From positions 16,051 to 80,050 of the forward strand of contig JBBQNM010000003.1 of assembly GCA_038329895.1 (NCBI GenBank): a stretch of DNA of 64,000 bases, read 5' to 3'. This stretch comes from Mayfieldus sp038329895 (GTDB lineage Bacteria; Actinomycetota; Thermoleophilia; Solirubrobacterales; 70-9). Shown here one piece after another: positions 16,560-25,167 of the stretch. The translations under genes were made by a program, and so were the position numbers. Each line of letters opens with the position of its first letter. The first letter of the stretch is position 1. The notes under the pieces were generated by a model. The model made no database searches. It was not told the origin of the DNA and saw nothing but the letters and a program-made list of their open reading frames with translations.

Positions 16560-17114
16560 TCCTAGAAAGTTCGCCAACAGTTGTTTCCCGTGCGGCGTGA
16601 GGACAGACTCGGGGTGAAACTGGACGCCTTCCGCCGGCAGCTCGCGGTGCCGGACCCCCATCACAACGTCGCCGAGGCTGGCGCTAAGTTCGAGCTCCTG
16701 CGGGAGGTCGGGGTCCGCAACTAGCGAGTGATAGCGACCAGCGACCAGCGGGCTCGATACGCCGTCGTAGATGGTGCGCCCATCGTGCTCGACCTCGGCG
16801 TCCTTGCCGTGGATCGGCTCGCCGCGCACGGTGCGCCCCCCGAACGCCTCGACCAGCGATTGGTGGCCGAGGCAGACACCGAGCACCGGGGTGCCGGCCC
16901 GCGCGAAGGCGCCGATCGCGTCCACCGAGATCCCAGCCTCGGCCGGCGTGCAAGGGCCGGGCGAGACGACAAGGCGATCAGGATCGCGCTCCAGCAGCTC
17001 ACCCACCGCGGCGCAGTCGTTGCGAACCACCTCGATCTCCGCGCCCAGCTCGCCCAGGTACTGGACCAGGTTGTAGGTGAAGGAGTCGTAGTTGTCGATG
17101 ACGAGAATGTTCAT
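16545..17114 (-). CDS. trpG: Anthranilate synthase glutamine amidotransferase subunit
   Basis: 189 residues. Class I amidotransferase motifs are ILVIDNYDSFTYNLVQYLG, VVSPGPCTPAEAG, GVCLGHQSLVEAFGG (nucleophile Cys) and GVQFHPESVLTPHG (His, Glu). It feeds ammonia from glutamine to TrpE, and may also serve PabB. The ATG overlaps the trpE stop as ATGA. The final residues and the stop codon are encoded by a heptamer repeat, so the natural C-terminus appears to have been rewritten by the repeat after the conserved NFLG. Confidence 0.95.
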   Translation of the reverse strand: MNILVIDNYDSFTYNLVQYLGELGAEIEVVRNDCAAVGELLERDPDRLVVSPGPCTPAEAGISVDAIGAFARAGTPVLGVCLGHQSLVEAFGGRTVRGEPIHGKDAEVEHDGRTIYDGVSSPLVAGRYHSLVADPDLPQELELSASLGDVVMGVRHRELPAEGVQFHPESVLTPHGKQLLANFLGVPRS

Positions 17115-18634
17115 GGCCAGTCAGGTTGCTCGCAGGCCAGCTCAACGGCTCGAAATATCGCTTTCGCCTTGTTCACGGATTCGTTGTATTCGTAGGCGGG
17201 CTTTGCATCGGCGACCGTGCCGCCTCCCGCCTGCACGTGAATCTGTCCGTCCTTGACCACCACGGTGCGGATGTGGATAGCCGTGTCGAGGTCGCCGCCC
17301 CAGGACAGATAGCCGATCGCACCGCCATAGGAACCGCGCTTGTGCGGCTCCAACTCGTCGATGATCTGCATCGCGCGCACCTTGGGCGCGCCCGAGAGCG
17401 TTCCTGCCGGCAGCGCGGCGCGCAGAACGTCCATCGCTCCGATCCCCTCCCGCAGCGTTCCCGAGACCTGGCTGACGATGTGAAGGACGTGCGAGTAGGT
17501 CTCGACCACCATCAGCTCGTCGACGCTCACCGAGCCGTACTCGCAGACGCGCCCCAGGTCGTTGCGCCCGAGGTCGACCAGCATCACGTGCTCGGCCCGC
17601 TCCTTGGGATCGGCGACCAGGCGCTCGGCGAGGCGGCGGTCCTCCTCCTCGCTGGATCCCCGCGGGTAGGTGCCGGCAATCGGCCGCGTCTCGACCCGCC
17701 TCCCGTTGACCTTCACCAACGGCTCCGGTGAGGCGCCGGCGAGCTGGAAGTCGCCGAACTCGAGGAAGTACATGTACGGGGACGGGTTTACGGCGCGCAG
17801 TCCGCGGTAGATCGACAGCGCCTCGACCGGCGCTGGAGCGCTGAACCGCTGCGAGGGGACGACCTGGAAGGCGTCGCCCGCGTAGATGTATTCGATGATC
17901 CGCTCGACCGCTCCCTCGAACCGCTCCCGGGGCATATTGGAATCGAACCGCGGTGGCTGGGCGACCCGCGGCTCAGAGGGCGCCGGCACCGGGCCGCGGA
18001 GCCGCTGGCGCACGTCGGCGATCGCTGCGGCCGCGCGCTCGTAGGCGGCGTCGATCCCTCCCTCGTCGTCGGCGAATGCGCAAGCGAGGATGGTCAGCTC
18101 GTGGCGCAGGTGGTCGAAGGCAAGCATCACGTCGCTGATCATCAGCGCCATGTCGGGCAACCCGAGTGGATCGGGGTTGGGCTCCCCGAGGGGCTCGACG
18201 GTCCGCACCAGGTCGTAGCCGAAGAAGCCGACGGCGCCACCCGCGAAAGGCGGCAGGTCTCCGACCGGTGCAAGCCGGAAGCGGTCCAGGTATTCGGCGA
18301 CCGCCGAGTAGGGGTCGGGGGCCTGGTGCTCGGCGTCGGCGGGTCCGCCGTCGAGCGCCGCCTGGCCCCGCCACTCAGACAACACGCCATCGGCCCAGCG
18401 CAGCACGGCCCGGGGTCGGAATCCGAGAAAAGACCAACGCCCCACCTGGCCCTGTTCGGCGGATTCGAGCAGGAAGCAGGGGCCCTCGCCACGCAACTTC
18501 AACAGCGCCGACACCGGCGTCTCGCAGTCGTCGACCAGCAGCATCCTGATCGGCACCACGTTTGCCTCCCGTGCCAGCTCGCGCGCCGTGGCGAGGTCGG
18601 GGTCGAGCCCCGCCAGGTCAGAGACGACGGCCAT
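17111..18634 (-). CDS. trpE: Anthranilate synthase component I
   Basis: 507 residues. The N-lobe carries LLESAEQGQVGRWSFLG, the tryptophan feedback site (LLES and SFLG). The chorismate-binding lobe has YIYAGDAFQVVPSQRF, SPEPLVKVNGRRVETRPIAG, DLGRNDLGRV, HIVSQVSG, PAGTLSGAPKVRAM, YGGAIGYLSWGGDLDTAI and QAGGGTVADAKPAYE. It makes anthranilate from chorismate. Overlaps trpG by 4 nt and its start overlaps the end of hisIE by 17 nt, so the three are one transcript. Feedback inhibition is inferred from the conserved LLES. Confidence 0.96.
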   Translation of the reverse strand: MAVVSDLAGLDPDLATARELAREANVVPIRMLLVDDCETPVSALLKLRGEGPCFLLESAEQGQVGRWSFLGFRPRAVLRWADGVLSEWRGQAALDGGPADAEHQAPDPYSAVAEYLDRFRLAPVGDLPPFAGGAVGFFGYDLVRTVEPLGEPNPDPLGLPDMALMISDVMLAFDHLRHELTILACAFADDEGGIDAAYERAAAAIADVRQRLRGPVPAPSEPRVAQPPRFDSNMPRERFEGAVERIIEYIYAGDAFQVVPSQRFSAPAPVEALSIYRGLRAVNPSPYMYFLEFGDFQLAGASPEPLVKVNGRRVETRPIAGTYPRGSSEEEDRRLAERLVADPKERAEHVMLVDLGRNDLGRVCEYGSVSVDELMVVETYSHVLHIVSQVSGTLREGIGAMDVLRAALPAGTLSGAPKVRAMQIIDELEPHKRGSYGGAIGYLSWGGDLDTAIHIRTVVVKDGQIHVQAGGGTVADAKPAYEYNESVNKAKAIFRAVELACEQPDWP

Positions 18635-19265
18635 TGAGGACCTCCATGACGTCGACCTGATCGACGCCGCGGGAGAGCAGCAACACGCTCAGGTGATAGA
18701 GCAGATCGGCGGCCTCCTCGGCCACACGCTGCTCTGACTCCTCGCGCGCCGCCCTGGTCACCTCCTCGGCCTCCTCGGTCACCTTGGCGCCGATGCGCTC
18801 CGGGTCGGAGAGCAGCTCGACCGTGTAGCTGCCCTCGGGCCGCTCGGATTGGCGTTTGCGCAGCGTTCGCTCGAGCGCCGCGAGCGCCTCGTGGGCGGCG
18901 AGCCCAGGTTCTCCCTCGGCGCGGGGCGCGTCCTTGCCGGTGGCCGCTGAACCACCCAGCTCACGGTAAAAGCAGGACCTCTCACCCGTGTGACAGGCCG
19001 GTCCGGCCGGCTCCACCAGCGCCACCAGCGCATCGCCGTCGCAGTCGTAGCGCAGTTGGCGCACGCGCTGCACGTTTCCGGAGGTCTCCCCCTTGTGCCA
19101 GATCTCATCGCGCGAGCGGCTGAAGAAGTGCACCTCGGCGGTCTCAACGGTGAGGCGCAGCGCCTCCTCGTTCATATAGCCGAGCGTCAGCACCTCGCCG
19201 CTGGCGTCGTCCTGCATCACGCAGGGGACGAGCCCGTGCTCGTCAAACGTCATTCCCTCGAACAT
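18618..19265 (-). CDS. hisIE: Bifunctional phosphoribosyl-AMP cyclohydrolase / phosphoribosyl-ATP pyrophosphatase
   Basis: 215 residues. The HisI domain (about 1-115) shows VMQDDASGEVLTLGYMNEEA, SRDEIWHKGETSGN, YDCDGDALV (metal-binding Asp) and ACHTGERSCFYREL (Zn Cys and His). The HisE domain (about 125-205) has GSYTVELLSDPERIGAKVTEE-like and EEAADLLYHLSVLL motifs. It performs histidine steps 2 and 3. Being upstream of and overlapping trpE, it links histidine and tryptophan synthesis in one transcript; both pathways consume PRPP. No leader peptide rich in His or Trp is visible in the 69 bp upstream. Confidence 0.94.
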   Translation of the reverse strand: MFEGMTFDEHGLVPCVMQDDASGEVLTLGYMNEEALRLTVETAEVHFFSRSRDEIWHKGETSGNVQRVRQLRYDCDGDALVALVEPAGPACHTGERSCFYRELGGSAATGKDAPRAEGEPGLAAHEALAALERTLRKRQSERPEGSYTVELLSDPERIGAKVTEEAEEVTRAAREESEQRVAEEAADLLYHLSVLLLSRGVDQVDVMEVLNGRRL

Positions 19266-19334
19266 GCAGCCAGTTTACGAGCCGTCGGCTGGCGCCCCGA
19301 GAGCACTGCTGCAGGACGGAGTCGCCGCAGCTGT

Positions 19335-21182
19335 TCAGCCGGCGTCGAGCGACATGCGGTTGCGGGCATGCTCGCGCAGTTCGTCCTCGAAGAACGCGAA
19401 GCCGGACCGGCTCTCTTCCTTGGCGAAGTACATCGCCATGTCCGCGTCGGCGAGCAGCTCGCCGGGCCTGATCGCGGGGTCACGACTCAGCGCAATGCCA
19501 ACGCTGGGCGTGACGGTGAGGCGACGACCCTCGACCTCGATCGGCTTCGGGACGACCTCCACGATCCGCTTCGCAAGCTGCGTCGCCCCCTGCTCGTTCA
19601 TTGCCTCACAGAGGATCGCGAACTCATCGCCGCCCAGTCTGCTCACGACGTCGGTCGGCCGCACGAGGGCGGTGAGGCGCTTGGCCACGGCGACCAGCAG
19701 GTAGTCGCCCGCGTCGTGGCCGTGGGTGTCATTGACCCGCTTGAAGCCGTCGAGGTCGAGATAGAGAACGGAGATCGGCTTTCGCTCGCGTCGCTGCCGG
19801 TTGAAGGCCAGGACCATCCGGTCCTCGAGCACGCCACGATTGGGTAGACCGGTGAGCTCGTCGTGGGAGGCCCGATGGGTTAGCCGTTTCTCGGTCTCCT
19901 TACGCTCGCTGATGTCCTGCATCTGCGACAGCAGGTACATCGGCTTGCCTTCGCTGTCGCGCACGATTGTCGTGCTGAGGCTGATCCAGATCACATGGCC
20001 GTCAGCGTGGAAATAGCGCTTCTCGGTCTGGAAGCGATCCCGCATGCCCTCGATCATCTCCTGCAGGGCGTTGAAGTCCTTCGGCAGGTCGTCGGGATGG
20101 GTGATGTCCTGGAAGCCCATCCCCACGAGCTGGTCCTGCGGGTAGCCGGTGAGCTCGGCCAGGGCACGGTTGGCGCGCAGCCAGCGCCCCTCCAGGCTGA
20201 CGATCGCCATGCCGATGCCGGCGTCGTCGAAGGCGCTGCGGAAGCGCTGGTTGGCCTGGTTCAGCGCCTCCTCGGAGCGACGCCGCTCGCTGATGTCGAG
20301 CACGAAGGCGTTGAAGCGAAGCCCCTGGGAGGTCTTCAGAGTCGAGAAGCTCAGCTCGACCGGGAACCGGATTCCATTGCGGCGTGCAGCCGTGGCCTCG
20401 ATCCTGCGCCCGAGGACGCGGTGGTCGCCCTCCAGCATGCGCTGGAGGCCCGGCTCGTAGTGCTCACGATCCTCGGCGGGGAGGATCGTTTCGACGAGCG
20501 GGCGGCCCATCGCCTCCGCCCGCGACCAACCGAAGTCCCGCTCGGCCTGGGAGCTCCATTCCACGATGTTGCCGTCCTCGTCCATCGAGATGAACGCCTC
20601 ATGGGCCGAGTTGAGAATCGAGCGGGAGAGCTCCTCCCGCTCGCGGATCTTGCGCATCAGATGAAGACCGGTGACGCCGAGCGCCCCGGTCATGATCGAG
20701 TCGAGCGCCGCGCGGCCGAGCTCCGAGGACGGGTACTTCGAGCCGGGGGCGAGGACCACGGGCAACCCGATCGCGAGCGCGCAGCCGAGGACCGACAGAA
20801 GGACCTGATTGAGCGTTCCGTAGAGCGCGAACCAGACGACCGGAAGCAGGATCAGCGCCGTGAACACGGATGCGCCGCTTCCCGTTGCGTCGCGGACCAG
20901 CGCAGCAACCACGTAGAGCAGCAGCACCGGAATCGCCTGGCAACTGGCCGGCAGCCGCGACCAGGGCAGCAGGAAGACAGAGCCGACGGTCAGGGCGACG
21001 AGCGCCCAGGAGAGTTTGATCTCGGCGGTCATGCCGTCATAGGCAAACGGCACGACTGCGAGCGTCACCAGGAGGAGTGAGATGAAGGGCGCGAAACGGA
21101 GCGCGAGGTCGGCTTCCTCGAAGGGGCGCGCTTCACGGGGCGCGCCGTGATCAAACCTGCGATCTAGCTGCAATGCGTACAT
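19335..21182 (-). CDS. Membrane diguanylate cyclase with two PAS domains
   Basis: 615 residues from ATG 21182, chosen because GAGGAG lies 5-10 nt upstream. Residues about 30-165 hold five or six membrane helices of no family I recognise. PAS/PAC 1 (about 175-300; MDEDGNIVEWSSQAERDFGW) and PAS/PAC 2 (about 305-430; GRWLRANRALAELTGY) follow. The GGDEF domain (about 440-605) has an intact active site, SRLGGDEFAILCE, preceded five residues earlier by RPTD, the RxxD product-inhibition site. There is no EAL domain. It should make cyclic di-GMP at the membrane in response to a PAS or membrane signal. Confidence 0.93.
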   Translation of the reverse strand: MYALQLDRRFDHGAPREARPFEEADLALRFAPFISLLLVTLAVVPFAYDGMTAEIKLSWALVALTVGSVFLLPWSRLPASCQAIPVLLLYVVAALVRDATGSGASVFTALILLPVVWFALYGTLNQVLLSVLGCALAIGLPVVLAPGSKYPSSELGRAALDSIMTGALGVTGLHLMRKIREREELSRSILNSAHEAFISMDEDGNIVEWSSQAERDFGWSRAEAMGRPLVETILPAEDREHYEPGLQRMLEGDHRVLGRRIEATAARRNGIRFPVELSFSTLKTSQGLRFNAFVLDISERRRSEEALNQANQRFRSAFDDAGIGMAIVSLEGRWLRANRALAELTGYPQDQLVGMGFQDITHPDDLPKDFNALQEMIEGMRDRFQTEKRYFHADGHVIWISLSTTIVRDSEGKPMYLLSQMQDISERKETEKRLTHRASHDELTGLPNRGVLEDRMVLAFNRQRRERKPISVLYLDLDGFKRVNDTHGHDAGDYLLVAVAKRLTALVRPTDVVSRLGGDEFAILCEAMNEQGATQLAKRIVEVVPKPIEVEGRRLTVTPSVGIALSRDPAIRPGELLADADMAMYFAKEESRSGFAFFEDELREHARNRMSLDAG

Positions 21183-21428
21183 CTGTCTCCTCGCGCGAAC
21201 TGACTGTGAGCCGGCCTTGCGCAAGCCGCAATCAAAGGAAAGTCCCTCAGGCTCATGGCTACCTGAGTACAGGAGTTATTCGGCCATCTGTTCGATGCGC
21301 TTGATACCTAGAAGTGAAAGATCGCGCCCATTTGTGTAGGGCCGCGACACAAAGTGTCGCGGCAGGTGCATGTCAGGCGGCGAAGCCGCCGCAAGTTATT
21401 CCGTAGGACGCAACGCTGGGTCCGGCGT
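21183..21428. promoter_or_regulatory. Leader of the diguanylate cyclase gene with several inverted repeats
   Basis: This 246-bp gap has no convincing ORF. It holds CTTGCGCAAG (perfect 10-bp palindrome), CTCAGG...CCTGAG at 21246-21267, the 9-bp perfect hairpin CCGCGACAC-AAA-GTGTCGCGG at 21342-21362 and a REP core at 21373-21394. The stretch nearest the start codon would be transcribed as 5' leader of the cyclase mRNA. I compared it with the c-di-GMP-I riboswitch consensus and saw no match. Confidence 0.45.
21342..21394. repeat. Perfect hairpin plus REP-like core
   Basis: A 9-bp stem (CCGCGACAC/GTGTCGCGG, loop AAA) is followed by CAGGTGCATG and the REP core TCAGGCGGCGAAGCCGCCGCAA at 21373-21394. 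The hairpin, GTGCATG spacer, core hairpin layout matches the copy at 43528-43579, though the first hairpin differs in sequence. It lies between the 5' end of the cyclase gene and the 3' end of era. Confidence 0.75.
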
Positions 21429-22322
21429 TCACTCGATCCCCAGGCGATCCAGCAAACTTTCGTCGCGACGCCAGCGTCGCCGAACCTTGACCTGCAGGTC
21501 GAGATGCACCCGGGTACCGAGCTCGCGCTCCAGCTCGCGCCGCGCCGCCGTCCCGACCTCTTTGATCTTGCTCCCTTTCCCGCCGATCAGGATCCCCTTC
21601 TGTGAGTCGGACTCCGCCCAGACCTCGGCCCGGACCGTGACCAGACCGTCCTCGCGACGGTCCACGTCGGAGACGGCGACCTCGACCGAGTGCGGGATCT
21701 CGTCCCTGGTCCGGTTGAGGATCTGCTCACGGATCAGCTCCGCCAGCAACACGTCGCTTGGCTGGTCGCTGCGCTGTTCGGGTGGATACAGATAAGGCCC
21801 ATCGGGCATCAGCTCGGCCACCCGCTCGAACAGCGGCTCGAGGCCGGCGCCGGTCTTGGCGCTGACCGGGAACACCTCGTCCACGGAGCGCAGCTCAGCG
21901 GCGGCGGCGAGCACCTCGGTCGTCTGTGGCTTGCCGATGCGATCGCACTTGTTGACGACGCAGAGCACCGGGAGGTCGCGTCTCGCCCCGAGCAGGGCGC
22001 GGCCGATGAAGCGGTCCCCGGGACCGATTCCCTCCTCACCATTGATGACGAGCAGCACGGCGTCCGAATCGGCCAGCTCGCGCTCCACCCTCCGCTGCAT
22101 CCGCTCGGTGAGAACGTCGCGCGGTCGCTGAACGCCGGGAAGGTCGACGAGCACGATCTGCCAACCGGCGGCCTGGTCGGTGCAGATGCCGCGGATCGCC
22201 CGGCGGGTCGTCTGGGGACGATCGGAGACGATCGCCACCCGCGCCCCGACCAGCGCGTTGATCAGCGTCGACTTGCCGACGTTGGGCCTACCGGCCAGCC
22301 CCACGAACCCGGAACGAGTCAT
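21429..22322 (-). CDS. era: GTPase Era
   Basis: 297 residues. G1 is GRPNVGKSTLINAL, G2 TRRAIRGI, G3 DLPGVQRPRD, G4 NKCD, and a C-terminal KH domain (about 215-297) includes ILIGGKGSKIKEVG. Era binds 16S rRNA and checks 30S maturation. Its ATG overlaps the ybeY stop (ATGA), consistent with the shared role in 16S 3'-end processing. It is the last gene of the hadA-to-era unit. Confidence 0.97.
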   Translation of the reverse strand: MTRSGFVGLAGRPNVGKSTLINALVGARVAIVSDRPQTTRRAIRGICTDQAAGWQIVLVDLPGVQRPRDVLTERMQRRVERELADSDAVLLVINGEEGIGPGDRFIGRALLGARRDLPVLCVVNKCDRIGKPQTTEVLAAAAELRSVDEVFPVSAKTGAGLEPLFERVAELMPDGPYLYPPEQRSDQPSDVLLAELIREQILNRTRDEIPHSVEVAVSDVDRREDGLVTVRAEVWAESDSQKGILIGGKGSKIKEVGTAARRELERELGTRVHLDLQVKVRRRWRRDESLLDRLGIE

Positions 22323-22690
22323 CGATCGCGCAACCGGGCCATCGCCTTCGCCTGCAGGGCCAGCATCTCGCCGTCATCCACCTCGTGGTCATAGCCGCAG
22401 AGGTGGAGCACGCCATGAACAACCGCCTCGCGCAGGTCGCTGCATTCTTCGGGACAAACCACCACGTCCCCGAGTTCCCGTGGCCCCTCGGAGGGCCCTG
22501 GGCCATCGACCGGGAACGCGAGCACGTCGGTGGGGCGATTCATCCCTCGGTGCTCGCGATTGAGATCGCGGATTCGCTCGGGGTGCACTATCTCCACCGC
22601 GAGGTGACCGTCCTCGACGCCGGCTGCTTCGAGCGCCGCCGCGACCGCCTCGCCCAGCTCCGGTGGGACGTCGGAGAGATCGATGTTCAA
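22319..22690 (-). CDS. ybeY: Endoribonuclease YbeY (16S rRNA maturation)
   Basis: 123 residues, somewhat short for the family. It has the zinc motif HGVLHLCGYDH (three His) and upstream RGMNRPTDVLAFP. YbeY is a metal-dependent RNase in 16S rRNA 3'-end processing and ribosome quality control. Its start overlaps the phoH stop by 4 nt and its stop overlaps era, the classic phoH-ybeY-era order. Confidence 0.95.
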   Translation of the reverse strand: MNIDLSDVPPELGEAVAAALEAAGVEDGHLAVEIVHPERIRDLNREHRGMNRPTDVLAFPVDGPGPSEGPRELGDVVVCPEECSDLREAVVHGVLHLCGYDHEVDDGEMLALQAKAMARLRDR

Positions 22691-23643
22691 TCGTCCTGCG
22701 GCTCGCGCTCGGCGAACTCGCCGTAGGCCGCGACGATCCTCTGGACGAGCTTGTGGCGTACGACGTCCTCGCCACCGAGGTGAACGAAGGAGACGTCCTC
22801 GACACGGTCGAGGATCTCGCGCACGACGATCAGGCCGGACCGCTTGTCGTGGGGCAGGTCGATCTGGGTGATGTCGCCAGTCACCACCATCTTCGAGTTG
22901 AAGCCGAGGCGGGTGAGGAACATCTTCATCTGTTCGGGGCTGGTGTTCTGGGCCTCGTCGAGAATCACGAAGGAGTCGTTGAGGGTGCGGCCGCGCATGA
23001 AGGCCAGCGGCGCCACCTCGATCACTCCCTTCTCGAAGTACGAGTTGACGCGATCGGGATCGAGCATGTCGTAGAGAGCGTCGAACAGCGGCCGCAGATA
23101 CGGATCGACCTTCGCCTGGATGTCGCCGGGCAAAAAGCCCAGCCGCTCTCCGGCCTCGACCGCCGGGCGGGTGAGGATGACCCGCGTCACCTGACGCGTC
23201 GCCAACGCGGCCGCCGCCATGGCGACCGCGAGGAACGTCTTCCCGGTGCCGGCAGGGCCGATCCCGAAGGTGATCGTCTGCTCGCGGATCGCGTCGACGT
23301 AGCGCTTCTGGTTGAGCGTCTTCGGCGCCACCTTGATGTTGCGGTGGCGCCAGATGACGTCCTCGAGGATCTCGGCGGGGCTCTCATGGGCATCCAGTGC
23401 CCCGGTCACCGCCTCGATCGTCCCGGGTGCGATCTCGTGACCCTGCTCGATCAGCTCCACCAGCTCGTCGACCACGGTGGCGGCGGTCTGCACCTCGCCG
23501 TCGCCGCCGTCGAGCGTCAGCACGTTGCCGCGCAGGTGCAGGTCGCAGTCGAGGTGGCCCTCGAGGGTGCGAAGCACCGCGTCGCTGGAGCCCGCAAGCT
23601 CCGCGGCGACGGTGTTGTCGAGGGTTAGCTGCCTACGCGCCAA
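22687..23643 (-). CDS. phoH: PhoH-like ATPase (YbeZ)
   Basis: 318 residues from TTG 23643, which lies 11 nt inside the end of yqeY. An N-terminal KH-like region (about 1-95) is followed by the P-loop ATPase with Walker A GPAGTGKTFLAVAMA, Walker B FVILDEAQNTSPEQM and VTGDITQIDLP. PhoH/YbeZ partners YbeY in rRNA processing and is thought to act as an RNA helicase. Length and motifs are typical; the TTG start is forced because no ATG or GTG lies nearby before the conserved part. Confidence 0.93.
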   Translation of the reverse strand: MARRQLTLDNTVAAELAGSSDAVLRTLEGHLDCDLHLRGNVLTLDGGDGEVQTAATVVDELVELIEQGHEIAPGTIEAVTGALDAHESPAEILEDVIWRHRNIKVAPKTLNQKRYVDAIREQTITFGIGPAGTGKTFLAVAMAAAALATRQVTRVILTRPAVEAGERLGFLPGDIQAKVDPYLRPLFDALYDMLDPDRVNSYFEKGVIEVAPLAFMRGRTLNDSFVILDEAQNTSPEQMKMFLTRLGFNSKMVVTGDITQIDLPHDKRSGLIVVREILDRVEDVSFVHLGGEDVVRHKLVQRIVAAYGEFAEREPQDD

Positions 23644-24064
23644 GCCGCTCGCGCACCACCTGGCTGACTCGCTTGCCGTCCGCCCTGCCCCCGACCTTCG
23701 GCATCACCGCCGACATCACCTGACCCATCTGGCTCTGCTCGGTCGCCCCCGTCTCGGCGATCGCGGCCGAGACCAGCTCGCCGAGCTCCTCGTCGGAGAG
23801 CTGCTCGGGCAGATAGGCCTCGATCAGCTTCGCCTCGGACTGCTCCGTGTCGGACTGCTCGCCCCTGCCGCCGTCGCGGTATGCGTCGGCCGCCTCCAAG
23901 CGCTTCTTGCGCTCCCGCTGAAGGACGGCGACCTCGTCGCCGTCGCCGAGCTTGGCGTCCTGCTGAAGCGCGTCGACGACCATGCGCAGCGCCGCCGCCC
24001 GCTCGCGCTCGCCGGCCTTCATCGCGGTGCGCACGTCCTCCTGGACCTGCTCGAGAATCGTCAC
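23633..24064 (-). CDS. yqeY: GatB/YqeY domain protein
   Basis: 143 residues, GTG start coupled to the previous gene by a GTGA overlap. It is a stand-alone YqeY-type protein: N-terminal helices (DVRTAMKAGERERAAALRMV), a middle AKLIEAYLPEQLSDEEL, and the C-terminal MGQVMSAVMPKVGGRADGKR motif shared with the tRNA-binding tail of GatB. Function is uncertain; proposed links are to tRNA-dependent amidation or the primosome. Confidence 0.9.
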   Translation of the reverse strand: MTILEQVQEDVRTAMKAGERERAAALRMVVDALQQDAKLGDGDEVAVLQRERKKRLEAADAYRDGGRGEQSDTEQSEAKLIEAYLPEQLSDEELGELVSAAIAETGATEQSQMGQVMSAVMPKVGGRADGKRVSQVVRERLGA

Positions 24065-24330
24065 GCGTTAAGGGTAGAGGGAGCCGAATCCGGGTCTCGC
24101 TGGCCGCGCTGCACGATCCGCAGCACCAACACGACCGCGATCGCGTCGTCGAGTTGACCGAGAACGGGGATGAAATCGGGGATCAGGTCGATCGGCGAGA
24201 CGAGGTAGGCGACCAGAGCGAGGAGCAGCAGCCGATGCCGCCGCGGCGTGCTCGGATCGGCGGCGAGGCGCCGTACGAGCGCCAGCTTGTCGGGGACGGT
24301 GCGGGCCAGTCGACGTGCTTCGGAGATCAT
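24061..24330 (-). CDS. DUF1232 (YkvA-like) small membrane protein
   Basis: 89 residues. The core LVAYLVSPIDLIPDFIPVLGQLDD is the diagnostic DUF1232 signature, set in one hydrophobic hairpin between basic ends. The family has no established function. The ATG overlaps the murI stop by one base (TGATG), and its stop overlaps the yqeY start, so it is embedded in the operon. Confidence 0.88.
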   Translation of the reverse strand: MISEARRLARTVPDKLALVRRLAADPSTPRRHRLLLLALVAYLVSPIDLIPDFIPVLGQLDDAIAVVLVLRIVQRGQRDPDSAPSTLNA

Positions 24331-25160
24331 CAGGAGGAGTCTGGCACCTCCACGTGCTCCACCTCGCCGAGTGGGTGCAGGAAGCGCGTGCCCAGATCGC
24401 GGAACGCGGTGACATCACCGGTGCAGAGGAAGCGGTAGGTGCCCTCGCCGCCGTTGGGAGAGGTCAGATCGTTGGCCTCGAGAACCCGCTGCGCCGCGGC
24501 GGCGACCGCGTGGCCGGCGGTGATCAGGCGAACGTCCCGACCGAGCATCCGCTGCAGCATCGGCGCCACCAGCGAGTAGTGGGTGCAGCCGAGGATCAGG
24601 GTGTCAATCTCGGCCTCCCTCAGCGGTGCGCAGTAGGAACGCACCTTGTCGACAACCCCCTGATCGAACGGGAAGCCGTGCTGGATGATCGGGGCAAGGT
24701 CCGGTGCGGCCACTTCGGTGACGTCCAGCGCGCGGCCTTGATGGCCGAGCGCCCGGCGATAGGCGCCCGCCTTCACCGTGGCGGGGGTGGCCAGGACCCC
24801 TACGCGGCCGCTCTCGGTGATCGCGGCGGCGATCTCGGCCTCGGGATCGATCACGGTCACGACCTCCACGCCGCCCTCCCGCGCGACCGCCCGCGCCGCC
24901 TCAGCGCCTGCCGAGGTGGCCGAATTGCACGCCACCACGAGCAGCTTCGCTCCGCGGTCGAGAAGGAACCGGCTCACCTGCTCGACCCGTTCATTGAGCT
25001 CCTCGGGCTGCTTGATCCCGTAGGGGAAGTGGGAGCTGTCGCCGAGGTAGAGAAAGTCCTCCTCGGGCAGCGAGACCAGGCACTCGTGCAGGACTGTGAG
25101 GCCGCCGACTCCTGAATCGAAGACCGCGATCGGAAGCTCGCGGTGGGCGCCGGCGGTCAA
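24330..25160 (-). CDS. murI: Glutamate racemase
   Basis: 276 residues. Motifs are VFDSGVGGLTVLHE (catalytic Asp/Ser region), YLGDSSHFPYG, VVACNSATSAG (first catalytic Cys) and LILGCTHYSLVAPML (second catalytic Cys). It makes D-glutamate for peptidoglycan. The start is a TTG at 25160, seven bases after the DUF2269 stop; no ATG or GTG precedes the conserved FDSGVGG, so TTG is the best choice. Confidence 0.95.
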   Translation of the reverse strand: MTAGAHRELPIAVFDSGVGGLTVLHECLVSLPEEDFLYLGDSSHFPYGIKQPEELNERVEQVSRFLLDRGAKLLVVACNSATSAGAEAARAVAREGGVEVVTVIDPEAEIAAAITESGRVGVLATPATVKAGAYRRALGHQGRALDVTEVAAPDLAPIIQHGFPFDQGVVDKVRSYCAPLREAEIDTLILGCTHYSLVAPMLQRMLGRDVRLITAGHAVAAAAQRVLEANDLTSPNGGEGTYRFLCTGDVTAFRDLGTRFLHPLGEVEHVEVPDSS

Positions 25161-25167
25161 GCCGTAC

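Noticed and set aside
19266..19334. Trp or His attenuator before hisIE
   Set aside because: Only 69 bp, no short Trp- or His-rich leader peptide and no terminator pair seen.
21183..21330. c-di-GMP riboswitch in the leader of the GGDEF gene
   Set aside because: Inverted repeats exist, but the conserved GEMM core and receptor sequences are not present.
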